From positions 1 through 12,288 of the forward strand of contig CANLCA010000027.1 in the NCBI GenBank assembly GCA_947487925.1: a stretch of DNA of 12,288 nucleotides. The letters run 5' to 3'. The position numbers were made by a program, and so were the translations under genes. The number at the start of each line of letters is the position of its first letter. Positions within the stretch are counted from its first letter, which is position 1. The notes under the pieces are model-generated. The model did no database searches and had not been told where the DNA came from. It saw only the letters and a program-made list of their open reading frames with translations. Source of the stretch: Verrucomicrobiales bacterium. GTDB taxonomy: Bacteria > Verrucomicrobiota > Verrucomicrobiia > Limisphaerales > F1-80-MAGS106. This document shows, piece by piece, positions 1-8,777 of this stretch.

Positions 1-3000
1 AGCTGTCCACGATGAAATCGGCGTGCAGCGCCAATGCCAGCAGGGCGACGGCCACGAACCAATACGACCGAATTCGCCCCACCATCGCTTGATGAATCCA
101 CACACTGGCTGCCCCCACCAGCAAAGGCGCAACTTGATGGGGATCCTCCTGATGAAGAGCCAGGGCGTATAAGACCATCAACTGCGACGCCGAGAGAAGA
201 CATCGTCCCCAGTATTGCCGCAGCGCGATCCATTCCGTGCCGTCGATTGCCGCGATCTGTTGGATGAGGGATCGCACTGGGGAACGCTGGTAGCTGGCCA
301 TGATAAAAAGATGTGCTAATGCCAAGGCCACCCAAGCAGAGGGGATGGCGTGGCCGAAGGGCGACAACCCTGGGTAAGCCGTCAAGGAGAAATAGGACCC
401 AACGATCAGCGCGATGCCCCCATAAAAGCCCAGCCACCAGGTCCCACCGAGGCCACGCAAACGCAGCAGCAGAAACGCGAGAGCGACCACCATTGGAGCG
501 TTGGTGTGATAATGATCCGTGTGGATCCTCACACCCGAATGCGGAAAGAGCATCATCTGAAAAAGCGAGCGGGAAACGTAAAACACCAGCAACAGGAAAC
601 TCATCACGGTAGCGGAGTTCAGGTAGCGGTGGGCGTGGTCTGCATTGCGGCCGTGTTCGATTTCCGCGCGAGCATAGAAGTAGATCGTGGGCAGTCCCAG
701 CGCGAGGAAAACCGTGTCAGGGTGGCGCAGCGCGGGGATCAAGAGCGCCAGGCACCAGAGCGCGAGCGAAACTCCAAAATGATAGAGCCCCTCGTACCAG
801 TCCCGATACGCCTCTTCGCCGGCCCCTGGATTGCGAGCCGCCGACCGGAAATAAAGTCCCGCGAGCCAGGCCAACAAGCCGGAAAGAACAAACCGACCTG
901 GGGTGATGGTGCTGAGATCCGGGTAGACGAAGTAATTAAAAGCCAGAAGCATCAGGACCAAACCAGCTAGCAAGACGTTCCATTGATTGAGAGCGCGGGT
1001 CAATCCGTCACGCCGCAGGATGTACCGAGCCGCAGTCCCTTGGGCAAGGGTGGCAATGAAACCGAGGCAAACCATGTGGATGTTCGACAGCCCCAGGCGC
1101 TCCAGCATGTCCCCGAAGGCGATATGAACGGCATGCACGTTGGCGGCCGAAAGGGACCCTGCGGCAAGCAGAAAAAAGAACCGCTGCGGCCACGCGAAAC
1201 CTACAAGCAAGAGGGTCAATGCACCCATGTAGGGTGCGGACAACTGAGCCGGCGACATTCGCCACATCGGGTCAAAAGTCTGGTACGCAGTGGCCTGACA
1301 TGCGAGCGCGACGGAGGGCAGCAACATCCAAAAACGTGGCGAAAATGAAGGTTCAGTCTGAGCCCCACAGTGATCGATCCACTTCGGCCAAATGGCGTAT
1401 GCTCGGTGTGCGACAAGGGCAAGCGCCGCCATAAACAGCCCCAGCAAGGCCGCTCGCCAAGGCATTAGAAGGAGCACCACTCGTTGCATGGGATCGAGCT
1501 GAGCCAACTCAGAGCCCTGAATAAACAAATAACCGAGCAAGATGCCGACGAGCAACATGGCGCCTGAACGGTTGGCGCGAGCGGATAACAACAAAGTTCC
1601 CAACAACAGCCCTTGTTGAAGGGTCGTCAACACGTGGGTCGCGGACCCCATCATCGCGAGGAAAGCGGCGGATGACGCCAGAAGCAAGAGCCCTACCCCG
1701 CCCCACTTGAACGGCTCCCACAGCGGACGCCAACGTGCCCGCCACCGCGGGCTCGCCTCCAAAAGAAGTTGGGCCACTTCGATGGCGGCAACGAATCCCA
1801 ACAAAGGCGTGTAAATGTGTTCCCACGAAAGCCTCTGGATCAGGAATCCCTCGCCCACACCGGTCCAAGAAAGGAGCGATACGAAGGTGAGCACAAAAAG
1901 GGCGACGCCATGGCTTTTCCGTCCCTCCGTCAAGCCATGCCATACTGTCTGCAAAACGATAAATGCTACGAGCCAACCCACGTTCATCCAGGGCTCACCC
2001 CGAATGAGAACCAGGGCGCAGAGTCCCGCGATGAGCAGGCTTCCACCACTCAACACGGTCCGGGTGGTGTCCCTCAACAGTTGCTCCACCCACGGCTGGC
2101 GTGCCGCTTGGACCCCATAAACCCAGTACAACACCTGGAGCAGCAAACCGGTGAGCAAGACCGGCAACTGCCATTCGGGGGCATGGCCCAGCGCGGTTGC
2201 GAGTCGCGGATTCGCAAAGTGAAGCGAGAGAAAAAAAACCACCCAACTCGCGTGGACCGCCCCCTTCGCAGCCTCGGTTGCCCGCCATTGGACCGCGAGC
2301 AGGATCCAGACAAAGCCCGTCAATCCGAGAGCGGCCGCAGTCTTGAGGGCTACGACGCCGGTTTGTTGTTGGCCCCAGACCACCCACAGATCAACGCGCA
2401 GCACGAGGAAAAGAATCGTGCACCACATCGGTATGACGAAGAGTGTCGGGTCGCAACGTCTGAGCGGGAACGTCTGAGTGCCCAGGAACAGGTCACCTCC
2501 GCGGAGATCTTGGAGCCAGGACCACCCTTTCACGCGAAACACGGCTAAGGCCAGTCCCAGGGCACCGACGGAACTCCCTAGCCCCGTCCCCCAGCCCAGT
2601 GTTGGAAATTCCTGTTGAAACTTCGCGTTCAACTCAGGAAACAGCACCGCCAAAATCACCGCGGCCATGCCCGATGGAATGAGGGAACGCGAGTGATAAG
2701 CCGTGCAAACCAAAGCGCCAGCCATGAGGAATGGACCCACCACATCCATTGTGGCTCGATACCATAACGCATCTCCGGGCGTTCCCTGCTCCATCACCAC
2801 GCGGACCAGCATGCCAGCAACGGAGAACGCGCCGAGGGTCCACAGAACCGTGGAACGCGCCTGGATTAACAAAGGCGCGGGGCGAGCGCTTATGAGGAGG
2901 AGCCACAGCGCGGACAAAAGGCCCAGACCAAACACCATGGTGTTGCCATGCAAGCTCCGGCCCTCCATGTCCACGCATCCGAAGTAAGGCAACGACAGCG

Positions 3001-5482
3001 CGAGCAACACCATGGTCGTGTGCACCCAGCCCAAACGCTGGGCGCAGAAAGCCCTGTAAGCGAAGTACCCCGCCGTCAGCACCAACGCCACTCCGGTTTC
3101 CAGGGGCGCTGAACGCAGCCGCCACTGTGAGAGAACACTCACCACAGCCGTGAGAACCAGGAGCGCGGGTTGGAATTCGCTCGCTGCCTCGGCGAGCCGT
3201 GCGGATCCCCTGTTTCCAGCTACGATGCGCAGCAGGCCCGTGGCCAGCGCCATGGCAAGCCCCAGCCATGGCAGCCAGTTTGCATCCCGACCCTTCGGGA
3301 AACCTTGCAACAATCCAACAGAAACCCCGCTGAGCAAAAGCAGAGTCAACCCGATCCAGTAATGCAACAGGCCTTCGCGGCGCTCGGCCTGCCGCAGCCA
3401 GACCACACCCGCCAGAGCGAAGACGGCGACGCGCAGTTCGGGTTGTCGCATCCCCATCAGCACTCCCATCAACACCAGCGCGTAGCCGAAAAACGATTCC
3501 GTGTCGCGATTTCTCCCCGTGGGTCGCAGTTCAAGGAAACGGCGTTCCATCCGGAGGACAAGCCCGCCCGCGAGAATCAACAGCACGGCATAATGAGTCG
3601 GCAAGGGCAGCTCGCCCATCGTCCAGTGGACCCACGCGAACACCTGCATAAAAGTGAACGCCAGGGTCCCTGCAAAAAACCAAGGCACACGTTTCTCCGC
3701 CACAAGTTCGGCGGTCAAAACGTTCCGCGCAAAGTGAATCAGGCTCCCGGCAAGGACTGTAAACCCGACGTAAAATCCCGCCGCCAACCCCGATCGAATC
3801 TCCCCTCCTTCACTAAAATTGCGGGCGACTGGCCCTATTGCCACGAGGGCGTTTAGGAAAAGTAAAGAGCCGCCTTGCAGCGAGCTCAACGAGGGGAGCA
3901 CACTCGCGCACCATTGTCGCAGCTGCCACCCGAAGAGCCCCAAATAGATCGATGCCATGATGGGCACCACCACCGACTTGTTCGCCACCGCCGGATCATC
4001 GCTGGCCAGGGCCACGGCCATAAAGTTCACCGGCAACAATGCCATGGCAGCACCGCGCAACAACATGCCCGCCCCACGGGCGTCCTCGGACCTTTTCTCC
4101 AGCCAGGCACCGGTTCTGCCAAGAGCCATGGTCATCATCGCCAGCAACGCGGGCATAACGCTGTAACGCCAATACCACTCCCGATCCCATGTGTAGTAGG
4201 CCAGCAACGAAGCGCCCACGAGAACCATGGCCAAGCCAGCCAGCAGGTACCAGTTCTCGGCGATGGAAGGTTGGATGTGATCGTGCCAGACGGAGGAACG
4301 AGGCGTTTCGGGAGGGTCGGATCCCTCCTGTGTTTCCGAAAAGTCTTCAAGAGAAACTGCGCTGGCTTCGTCGGGCACCCTCTCCGGGCCGGGCAGAATT
4401 TCGGGCACGACGTCCCTAGCCAGCTTGGATGGCGACACTGGTCGCGGCTGAGGTATTTGAATGGTGGCCCGATCCGCCAGCACGGGCGGGGTCTCGGTGA
4501 GGCCCAACAATCGATTGATCTCGCCCGCGCCGAAAGCTTGGTGCCAGCGGTTGACAAACGCTTCAGGATCCACCGTTTGGCCACGTTCGATTTCCCACGT
4601 TTCCAACGCACTTAAGCGAGATGGATCTCGTTCCAGGCTCCAAAGCAGGCGGAGTTCATCTCCATAATCTTCCCGGATCCTAGCGAGAGCTTTCACCCGG
4701 TTTCGGCACAAATCGGAGCTGTTTGTCAGGAAGCGCACCCAATCCCCCCAGTCGTGATAACCTCGCTTGCCAAACCTGAGCATCAGCACCAAGGAAGCGC
4801 GCTCCCGCTCCCAGGGCTCGTTGCAGAGGGACAGGATCACGCCCGCCGCCTCGTCGCTCGAGCATGTCAGCACCCCATCCAGCACCTCCTGACGCTTCGC
4901 CCGATCACTTCCGCAGGCCTCATAAACCTCAGGCACATCCTCCAACCATCTCGATACATCACCCAAATGCGCCTCGGCGGGATCGGGGTTAAGATGCTCC
5001 CATCGGGACTCAAGAGCCTTGAATTGGGCCCACGATTCCTGCCAGACTTTCTCGATCTCGGCTTGGATGACCGGCAGCATCTCCATTCTCCCTTTGAGAA
5101 AGTATCGGCACACCGTGAGTTCGGCGAGACGAAGGGCGACATCGACCAACGAGTCATCCGCGCGCCAGCCCAACGGAGCATCCATGGGCAAATCAGCGAG
5201 GTCCGGGAAAGCCGAGGGTCCGATCCTTTCCCCATGGAGACGCAGGTCATGGCAGGCAGAGGCATCCTTGAGCGACTTGCGATGCATCGCCTCACGGAGG
5301 CGGTGCCAAGCAGGATGATCCTCAGGCCCAACAGCCTGGATCAGGGCCAAGGTGGACAGTGTTTGTTCTGGTGGACCCACCAATTGTTCCAGCACTGGGA
5401 TGACGTCGTCGCTCCTCAAGGTGCCGCTCACGAGGTGTCGCACCAGGAGCGAGACCAAATCGGTTTTTGAGGAATAGTCCAT
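1..5482 (-). CDS. Giant polytopic membrane protein, 3' end outside window (partial)
   Basis: One reading frame stays open on the minus strand from the ATG at 5482-5480 to the window edge, giving at least 1,827 residues. I checked the frame at several points and found no frameshift. Residues 1 to about 330 are soluble, acidic and Trp/Leu-rich, probably helical. Residues about 328-405 form a Pro/Glu/Ser-rich linker. From about residue 410 onward I count roughly 47 hydrophobic stretches of 15-23 residues separated by short Arg/Glu/Pro loops, for example WYLLAGLAMVLVGASLL near nt 4200-4250. No signal peptide precedes the soluble part, which is therefore probably cytoplasmic. I see no nucleotide-binding, glycosyltransferase or protease motif and cannot assign a family. 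Very large DUF2339-like multi-span proteins are the nearest architecture I can think of, but this is not shown. No clear Shine-Dalgarno sequence precedes the ATG. It is divergent from the Mla operon. The coding call is secure; the function is unknown. Confidence 0.85.
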   Translation of the reverse strand, partial: MDYSSKTDLVSLLVRHLVSGTLRSDDVIPVLEQLVGPPEQTLSTLALIQAVGPEDHPAWHRLREAMHRKSLKDASACHDLRLHGERIGPSAFPDLADLPMDAPLGWRADDSLVDVALRLAELTVCRYFLKGRMEMLPVIQAEIEKVWQESWAQFKALESRWEHLNPDPAEAHLGDVSRWLEDVPEVYEACGSDRAKRQEVLDGVLTCSSDEAAGVILSLCNEPWERERASLVLMLRFGKRGYHDWGDWVRFLTNSSDLCRNRVKALARIREDYGDELRLLWSLERDPSRLSALETWEIERGQTVDPEAFVNRWHQAFGAGEINRLLGLTETPPVLADRATIQIPQPRPVSPSKLARDVVPEILPGPERVPDEASAVSLEDFSETQEGSDPPETPRSSVWHDHIQPSIAENWYLLAGLAMVLVGASLLAYYTWDREWYWRYSVMPALLAMMTMALGRTGAWLEKRSEDARGAGMLLRGAAMALLPVNFMAVALASDDPAVANKSVVVPIMASIYLGLFGWQLRQWCASVLPSLSSLQGGSLLFLNALVAIGPVARNFSEGGEIRSGLAAGFYVGFTVLAGSLIHFARNVLTAELVAEKRVPWFFAGTLAFTFMQVFAWVHWTMGELPLPTHYAVLLILAGGLVLRMERRFLELRPTGRNRDTESFFGYALVLMGVLMGMRQPELRVAVFALAGVVWLRQAERREGLLHYWIGLTLLLLSGVSVGLLQGFPKGRDANWLPWLGLAMALATGLLRIVAGNRGSARLAEAASEFQPALLVLTAVVSVLSQWRLRSAPLETGVALVLTAGYFAYRAFCAQRLGWVHTTMVLLALSLPYFGCVDMEGRSLHGNTMVFGLGLLSALWLLLISARPAPLLIQARSTVLWTLGAFSVAGMLVRVVMEQGTPGDALWYRATMDVVGPFLMAGALVCTAYHSRSLIPSGMAAVILAVLFPELNAKFQQEFPTLGWGTGLGSSVGALGLALAVFRVKGWSWLQDLRGGDLFLGTQTFPLRRCDPTLFVIPMWCTILFLVLRVDLWVVWGQQQTGVVALKTAAALGLTGFVWILLAVQWRATEAAKGAVHASWVVFFLSLHFANPRLATALGHAPEWQLPVLLTGLLLQVLYWVYGVQAARQPWVEQLLRDTTRTVLSGGSLLIAGLCALVLIRGEPWMNVGWLVAFIVLQTVWHGLTEGRKSHGVALFVLTFVSLLSWTGVGEGFLIQRLSWEHIYTPLLGFVAAIEVAQLLLEASPRWRARWRPLWEPFKWGGVGLLLLASSAAFLAMMGSATHVLTTLQQGLLLGTLLLSARANRSGAMLLVGILLGYLFIQGSELAQLDPMQRVVLLLMPWRAALLGLFMAALALVAHRAYAIWPKWIDHCGAQTEPSFSPRFWMLLPSVALACQATAYQTFDPMWRMSPAQLSAPYMGALTLLLVGFAWPQRFFFLLAAGSLSAANVHAVHIAFGDMLERLGLSNIHMVCLGFIATLAQGTAARYILRRDGLTRALNQWNVLLAGLVLMLLAFNYFVYPDLSTITPGRFVLSGLLAWLAGLYFRSAARNPGAGEEAYRDWYEGLYHFGVSLALWCLALLIPALRHPDTVFLALGLPTIYFYARAEIEHGRNADHAHRYLNSATVMSFLLLVFYVSRSLFQMMLFPHSGVRIHTDHYHTNAPMVVALAFLLLRLRGLGGTWWLGFYGGIALIVGSYFSLTAYPGLSPFGHAIPSAWVALALAHLFIMASYQRSPVRSLIQQIAAIDGTEWIALRQYWGRCLLSASQLMVLYALALHQEDPHQVAPLLVGAASVWIHQAMVGRIRSYWFVAVALLALALHADFIVDS

Positions 5483-5779
5483 ACCGTTTTATCTGAATAG
5501 AAGTGTGCTCACTGGATCGAACCTAACCTGTTTCTCGGAAGGGGTGATAATCGATAAAACTGTAGCTTCTATCGAAAAAATCAATATCGGGAAATGTGCA
5601 TCGCGTTTGATACAGGGATTCGCGATTCCGAACATGATGGCAACCGGTGGCGTGTTCCCATGAAAACGATCTATCCGGACTACAATGCCAGAACGCCTTC
5701 CAGTCTATTGACCCTTTCAGGTTGTGTGCCAAACGGTCATCAAGCAATGCATTTTGTTTCCTCTGCGCTCTCTAAAATT

Positions 5780-5806
5780 CCGTACGGTGGGTTTTCCTCG
5801 GTACGG
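5780..5806. other. Imperfect hairpin in intergenic DNA
   Basis: CCGTAC at the left end pairs with GTACGG at the right end. Further inner pairs (GG with CC around a T-rich loop) make an imperfect stem of about ten pairs. The left arm lies within the 8-bp palindrome CCGTACGG. No run of T follows on the plus strand, so it does not look like an intrinsic terminator. It could be a protein-binding site, a structured leader element, or chance. Confidence 0.3.
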
Positions 5807-6065
5807 CTTTAAACCCTCCTGACACCACGGCCGCCACGTTCCGTCACGCCGCGCCGCGCCGGGACTCTTGGCAGTGGTTAGAAATGTTGCGTCCAGGCGC
5901 GTTTTCCCGCACTTCCAGGAGAATTCACGAAAATCATCGAGATGCGGGAAGTGGTTGTGAACACGCATGCTAACACAGGAAGACGCTTTTTCCGGGCGTC
6001 CTTTCCGAGGTTTCAACTCCTTCATTCTGAAGCCAGAACACTCGAGATTGAGTGATTTTCAATTG

Positions 6066-6086
6066 CGATGACGATGACGATTACGA
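6066..6086. repeat. Short reiterated GATGAC tract
   Basis: The tract reads CGATGACGATGACGATTACG plus a final A: two perfect six-base units followed by a diverged unit. It sits in non-coding DNA, so it is a low-complexity tract rather than a coding Asp repeat. Its role is unknown. Confidence 0.5.
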
Positions 6087-6282
6087 GGGAATTGGAGTTT
6101 CGATTCTATCGGACTTGGAACCTCCGTTTTTTCTGAGTTCAGAGGCTGGCGCCCACTGGCAGTGATTTGTGTGGTGGGTCTTTCCGGAAACCCGGCCTTC
6201 CGAACACGGGCTTACCGCCGATCTCGTAAATTACCAGGCGCCTCTCGGAGGGTCGTTGTGTCTAGGTCCAGAACGCTTTCAA

Positions 6283-6444
6283 CCTTAAAACGGCAGTTGA
6301 ACAACGTGAAGATTGGCAAAGGTTTGGATGAGAAAGGTTTGACGAAGAACGAGGCAAATCATTTAAGGATCTGGTGAGTGATCCGGAATGACTTTATCCC
6401 CAGGATGTTGCGAAGATTCGCCGTGAGCAACTGCCGTTTCAAGG
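6283..6444 (+). repeat. Dispersed 162-bp inverted-end repeat, copy 1
   Basis: The copy begins CCTTAAAACGGCAGTTG and ends CAACTGCCGTTTCAAGG, so the ends form a 17-bp inverted repeat with one mismatch. The reverse complement aligns end to end with the copy at 10370-10539 at about 77% identity by hand alignment, once an 8-bp tandem duplication is removed from that copy. It also aligns with the partial copy at 11785-11857. One plus-strand frame reads KDLVSDPE, a stop, then AKIRREQLPF, echoing translations of the other copies; the stop shows this copy is not an intact gene. No target-site duplication is obvious. The structure resembles a MITE or a REP/BIME-like element, but it could also be a relic of a short gene. 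It lies about 90 bp upstream of the lipid-transport operon, where it may affect transcription. Confidence 0.8.
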
Positions 6445-6535
6445 TCCAAAGGGATCTCTTGGATCATGCACCGTTAGCGGGCTTGTTAGAGTTTTCAGTT
6501 TTAACTTTTTTTGAAATCAAGTAGAGTGAGTGGGA

Positions 6536-6766
6536 ATGAGACTTCGAGGCCGTTTCGTGCTTTTTTCGATGTTGCTGGTGATGACAGTTCTTGCAACCGG
6601 CTGCGGCGGGTTTCAGGCGTCGCGTTCTGTTTCTCCGCTGGATTTCTTCGCGCCTCGTTTCATGAGAAATGAGCCCCCACCGACCCAAGAGCCGGCTTCG
6701 CCGCGAGAATTGACCGTTGCCCCAAAACCCGGGTCAGTGGCCGGTGCGGGAGAGGCGAAGAGTTAG
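6536..6766 (+). CDS. Small predicted lipoprotein at the head of the lipid-transport operon
   Basis: This encodes 76 residues. The N-terminus is basic (MRLRGR), followed by a hydrophobic core (FVLFSMLLVMTVLA) and the lipobox LATGC with the acylated cysteine at residue 23, a clear signal-peptidase II signal. The mature part is only about 54 residues, rich in Pro, Ala and Ser, and probably disordered. I recognise no domain. The start is the ATG at 6536; an in-frame GTG at 6530 would add two residues, and neither has a strong Shine-Dalgarno sequence. The gene ends 64 bp before the ATG of the permease gene (19 bp before an alternative GTG), so it is probably cotranscribed with it. A role as an accessory of the Mla-type machinery is inferred only from position. 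Confidence 0.7.
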   Translation: MRLRGRFVLFSMLLVMTVLATGCGGFQASRSVSPLDFFAPRFMRNEPPPTQEPASPRELTVAPKPGSVAGAGEAKS

Positions 6767-6830
6767 GAGCGCTCTGGGCTAGGCAGTGAGTCGCGTCCAT
6801 GAGAACCCGCTAAGGCATGTTTCACGAGCC

Positions 6831-8000
6831 ATGCCCCCGACCTTTCCAGAAAGCCCACCGCAGCCGGTTGACCGGTCGGTTCGAGTTGATTTAACTGAGG
6901 TTGTGGATGGCTTTTCATCGCTGCGACTGGAGGGCACCCTTGATCTGCGGGGCGCCACCCGGCTCTGGATGGAGCTTCCTAAAAAGCTATCGAATAAAGA
7001 GTTGAAGAAACTGGAGATCGACGCCTCCGGCATCGAGTTCTGTGACGGCGCTGGAATGGCTTTGCTTCACCACCTAGCGATTGGCGGGATGACCCATGGG
7101 GTCGCGGCGCGGCTGGTCGGATTACGGCCAGAGTTTGACACGATTTTTAAAAGCTATAGCGCGCCGCTCGGGGAAGGCGTCGAGGATTTGGACCCATCCC
7201 TAGCCCGGTTTTCGATTCCCGCCGAGATCGGCGCCACCGCGAGTGTTTTCAAGTCGGATTTGAAGGAGCAGGTCAGCTTCATCGGGCATATCAGCTCGGG
7301 GATTGTTTCCACTCTTTTCAATCGGCGCATGATGCGCTGGCCAGAGGTGCTGAGGGTGTTTGACAGTGCCGGTGTCAATGCGCTCCCCATCGTTTCGTTG
7401 ATCAGTTTGCTCGTGGGTTTGATTATCGCTTTTGAATCCTCTCAGCCTCTCGAACAATTCGGCGCCCAGATCTTCATCGCAAACATGATCGGGCTCGTCA
7501 TGATCCGTGAGCTGGGGCCCATGATGACAGCCATCATCCTGGCCGGCCGTTCTGGCTCCGCCTTTGCGGCCGAGTTGGGCACGATGAAAGTCAACGAGGA
7601 GCTGAATGCTCTTCAGACCATGGGTTTGGATCCCGTTCGATTTCTGGTCGTGCAACGGGTTGTCGCAGGGGTCTTGCTCACTCCGGTTTTGACTCTGTAT
7701 TCGATGTTGATGGGCGTGTTAGGAGGGGTGATCGTGATGCTGAGCTTGGGCTTCCCCATCGCTGCCATCTACAATCAAATCGTCGCCAGCGTCGCGCTCG
7801 GGGATATCATGGTTGGCCTCGCCAAAGGCGCCGTCTTTGGCGTCATCGTCTCTTTCGTGGGATGTCTGCGCGGGTTGCAGACCCGGACTGGTCCCTCCGC
7901 TGTGGGCGAGGCTGCGACCCGGGCGGTCGTCAGCGGCATTCTGCTGATCATTGTGGCGGACGCCATTTTTTCCATCTTCCTATTCCTTCTCAAAAAATGA
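6831..8000 (+). CDS. mlaE: MlaE-family lipid ABC transporter permease with N-terminal STAS domain
   Basis: The product is the integral-membrane permease of an MCE-associated ABC transporter that moves phospholipid between the inner membrane and the periplasm. From the ATG at 6831 it has 389 residues. Residues about 20-110 form a STAS (MlaB-like) domain with the typical strand-then-helix motif around DASGIEFCDGAG (64-75). Residues about 150-389 are the MlaE permease, with about five hydrophobic segments and the family's conserved block beginning RELGP (226) and running through GRSGSAFAAELGTM to LQTMGLDP. A GTG at 6786 would add 15 residues. An AGGAG at 6765-6769 lies too far from it to be convincing, and 6831 also lacks a good Shine-Dalgarno sequence, so the start is uncertain. 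In E. coli MlaB is a separate protein that binds the ATPase; here that module is fused. The stop overlaps the next start (ATGA). Confidence 0.93.
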   Translation: MPPTFPESPPQPVDRSVRVDLTEVVDGFSSLRLEGTLDLRGATRLWMELPKKLSNKELKKLEIDASGIEFCDGAGMALLHHLAIGGMTHGVAARLVGLRPEFDTIFKSYSAPLGEGVEDLDPSLARFSIPAEIGATASVFKSDLKEQVSFIGHISSGIVSTLFNRRMMRWPEVLRVFDSAGVNALPIVSLISLLVGLIIAFESSQPLEQFGAQIFIANMIGLVMIRELGPMMTAIILAGRSGSAFAAELGTMKVNEELNALQTMGLDPVRFLVVQRVVAGVLLTPVLTLYSMLMGVLGGVIVMLSLGFPIAAIYNQIVASVALGDIMVGLAKGAVFGVIVSFVGCLRGLQTRTGPSAVGEAATRAVVSGILLIIVADAIFSIFLFLLKK

Positions 8001-8764
8001 GCGCCGTCGCGGATCCAGTTATTCTTGTGCGCGAGTTGAGCGTCGGCTACGAGAGCCGGGTGGTGCTCCGCGACGTCAGCTTTCGCGTCGAGCCCGGGGA
8101 GGTGTTTGTGATTTTGGGTGGATCAGGCTGCGGCAAAAGCACTCTGTTGAAGCATCTCATCGGGCTCCATGAACCGATGGAAGGCGAGATCTGGATTGGC
8201 GGGGAAAACCTGGTGGCTTCCGGAGGGGAGGACCGCCGCCGACTGATGCAAAAATTTGGAATGATGTACCAGAGCGGAGCGTTGTTCGGCTCAATGAGCG
8301 TGTTGGAAAATGTGAGGCTCCCGCTGGACGCCTACACCGACCTTCCTGAAAACGCCAAGAACCTGATTGCCCTCTCCAAGCTGCGGCTCGTCGGCCTGGC
8401 TGCCGCCGCTGGCAAGATGCCCTCCGAGCTCAGCGGTGGCATGCAGAAGAGAGCCGCGATCGCGCGCGCGATGGCGCTCGACCCGGGGATCCTTTTCTTG
8501 GACGAACCGTCCGCCGGACTCGACCCCATCACTTCCGCCGGGCTGGACGCGCTCATCAACCAACTTTCGGAACGGTTCGGAATCACGTTTGTCATTGTGA
8601 CCCATGAGCTTCCAAGCATCTACTCCATCGCGGATCGTGTGATCATGCTCGATGGCCAGAGAAAGGGCATCATCGCACAGGGTTGTCCCCACCATCTCCG
8701 CGAGTCAGCTTCAGATCCCTGGGTCCGGCAGTTCTTCAATCGCGAAGCCATCGGGGCTACGTAA
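7997..8764 (+). CDS. mlaF: MlaF-type lipid ABC transporter ATPase
   Basis: This 255-residue ATPase energises the MlaE permease from the cytoplasmic side. All canonical ABC motifs are visible: Walker A GGSGCGKST (41-49), Q-loop Gln92 (MMYQSGALF), signature ELSGGMQKR (144-152), Walker B ILFLDE (165-170), D-loop SAGLDP, and switch His203 (VTHELP). The MMYQSGALF and SGGMQKR variants are typical of the MlaF/Mkl group rather than of amino-acid or multidrug importers. The start is the ATG at 7997, which overlaps the permease stop as ATGA, a sign of translational coupling. The frame stays open upstream to 7862, but that part lies within the permease gene and is not ABC-like. The gene ends 13 bp before the MCE gene. 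Confidence 0.95.
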   Translation: MSAVADPVILVRELSVGYESRVVLRDVSFRVEPGEVFVILGGSGCGKSTLLKHLIGLHEPMEGEIWIGGENLVASGGEDRRRLMQKFGMMYQSGALFGSMSVLENVRLPLDAYTDLPENAKNLIALSKLRLVGLAAAAGKMPSELSGGMQKRAAIARAMALDPGILFLDEPSAGLDPITSAGLDALINQLSERFGITFVIVTHELPSIYSIADRVIMLDGQRKGIIAQGCPHHLRESASDPWVRQFFNREAIGAT

Positions 8765-8777
8765 CTCGCTCCAACCT

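Larger units (their letters stand above)
5483..6282. other. Gene-poor divergent intergenic region
   Basis: This 800-bp stretch lies between the divergent giant membrane gene and the first dispersed repeat. It looks more AT-rich and less codon-structured than its neighbours. The open frames in it (for example 5717-6025 minus and 5594-5812 plus) have no recognisable domain, no good start context and compositions typical of chance frames. Promoters for both flanking transcription units should lie in the wider gap (5483-6535), but I could not pick convincing -35/-10 pairs. It contains an imperfect hairpin (5780-5806) and a short GATGAC reiteration (6066-6086). No tRNA, rRNA or CRISPR signal was seen. 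Confidence 0.6.

Noticed and set aside
2163..2176. Match to the repeat terminus (CAACTGCC) inside the giant gene
   Set aside because: Only about eight bases match, without the flanking end or interior of the repeat; consistent with chance in coding sequence.
34..5470. Many plus-strand and other-frame open frames of 60-260 codons opposite the giant membrane gene
   Set aside because: They are Arg/Gln/His/Pro-rich shadows of the long minus-strand frame and have no recognisable domains; the hydrophobic minus-strand frame is uninterrupted and far longer.
5717..6025. 102-codon minus-strand frame in the intergenic region
   Set aside because: Its composition is random-looking and basic, with no domain and no clear ribosome-binding site; the lack of support outweighs its length.
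6094..6132. Terminator-like GGAGTTTC / GAACCTCC stem followed by six T
   Set aside because: The stem has a mismatch and a 16-base loop, and no plus-strand gene lies upstream to be terminated.
6162..6377. 71-codon plus-strand frame upstream of the operon
   Set aside because: Its second half lies inside repeat copy 1 and the first half is featureless; better explained as a chance frame through the repeat.
6483..6535. AT-rich stretch before the lipoprotein gene as a sigma-70 promoter
   Set aside because: No -35/-10 pair with correct spacing and a start point upstream of the ATG could be found; a promoter is likely in the area but I cannot place it.
7862..7996. N-terminal extension of the MlaF ATPase and, similarly, 8652-8777 for the MCE protein
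   Set aside because: Both extensions lie inside the preceding gene and are unlike the family; the starts at 7997 (ATGA overlap) and 8778 (just before the anchor) fit family lengths.
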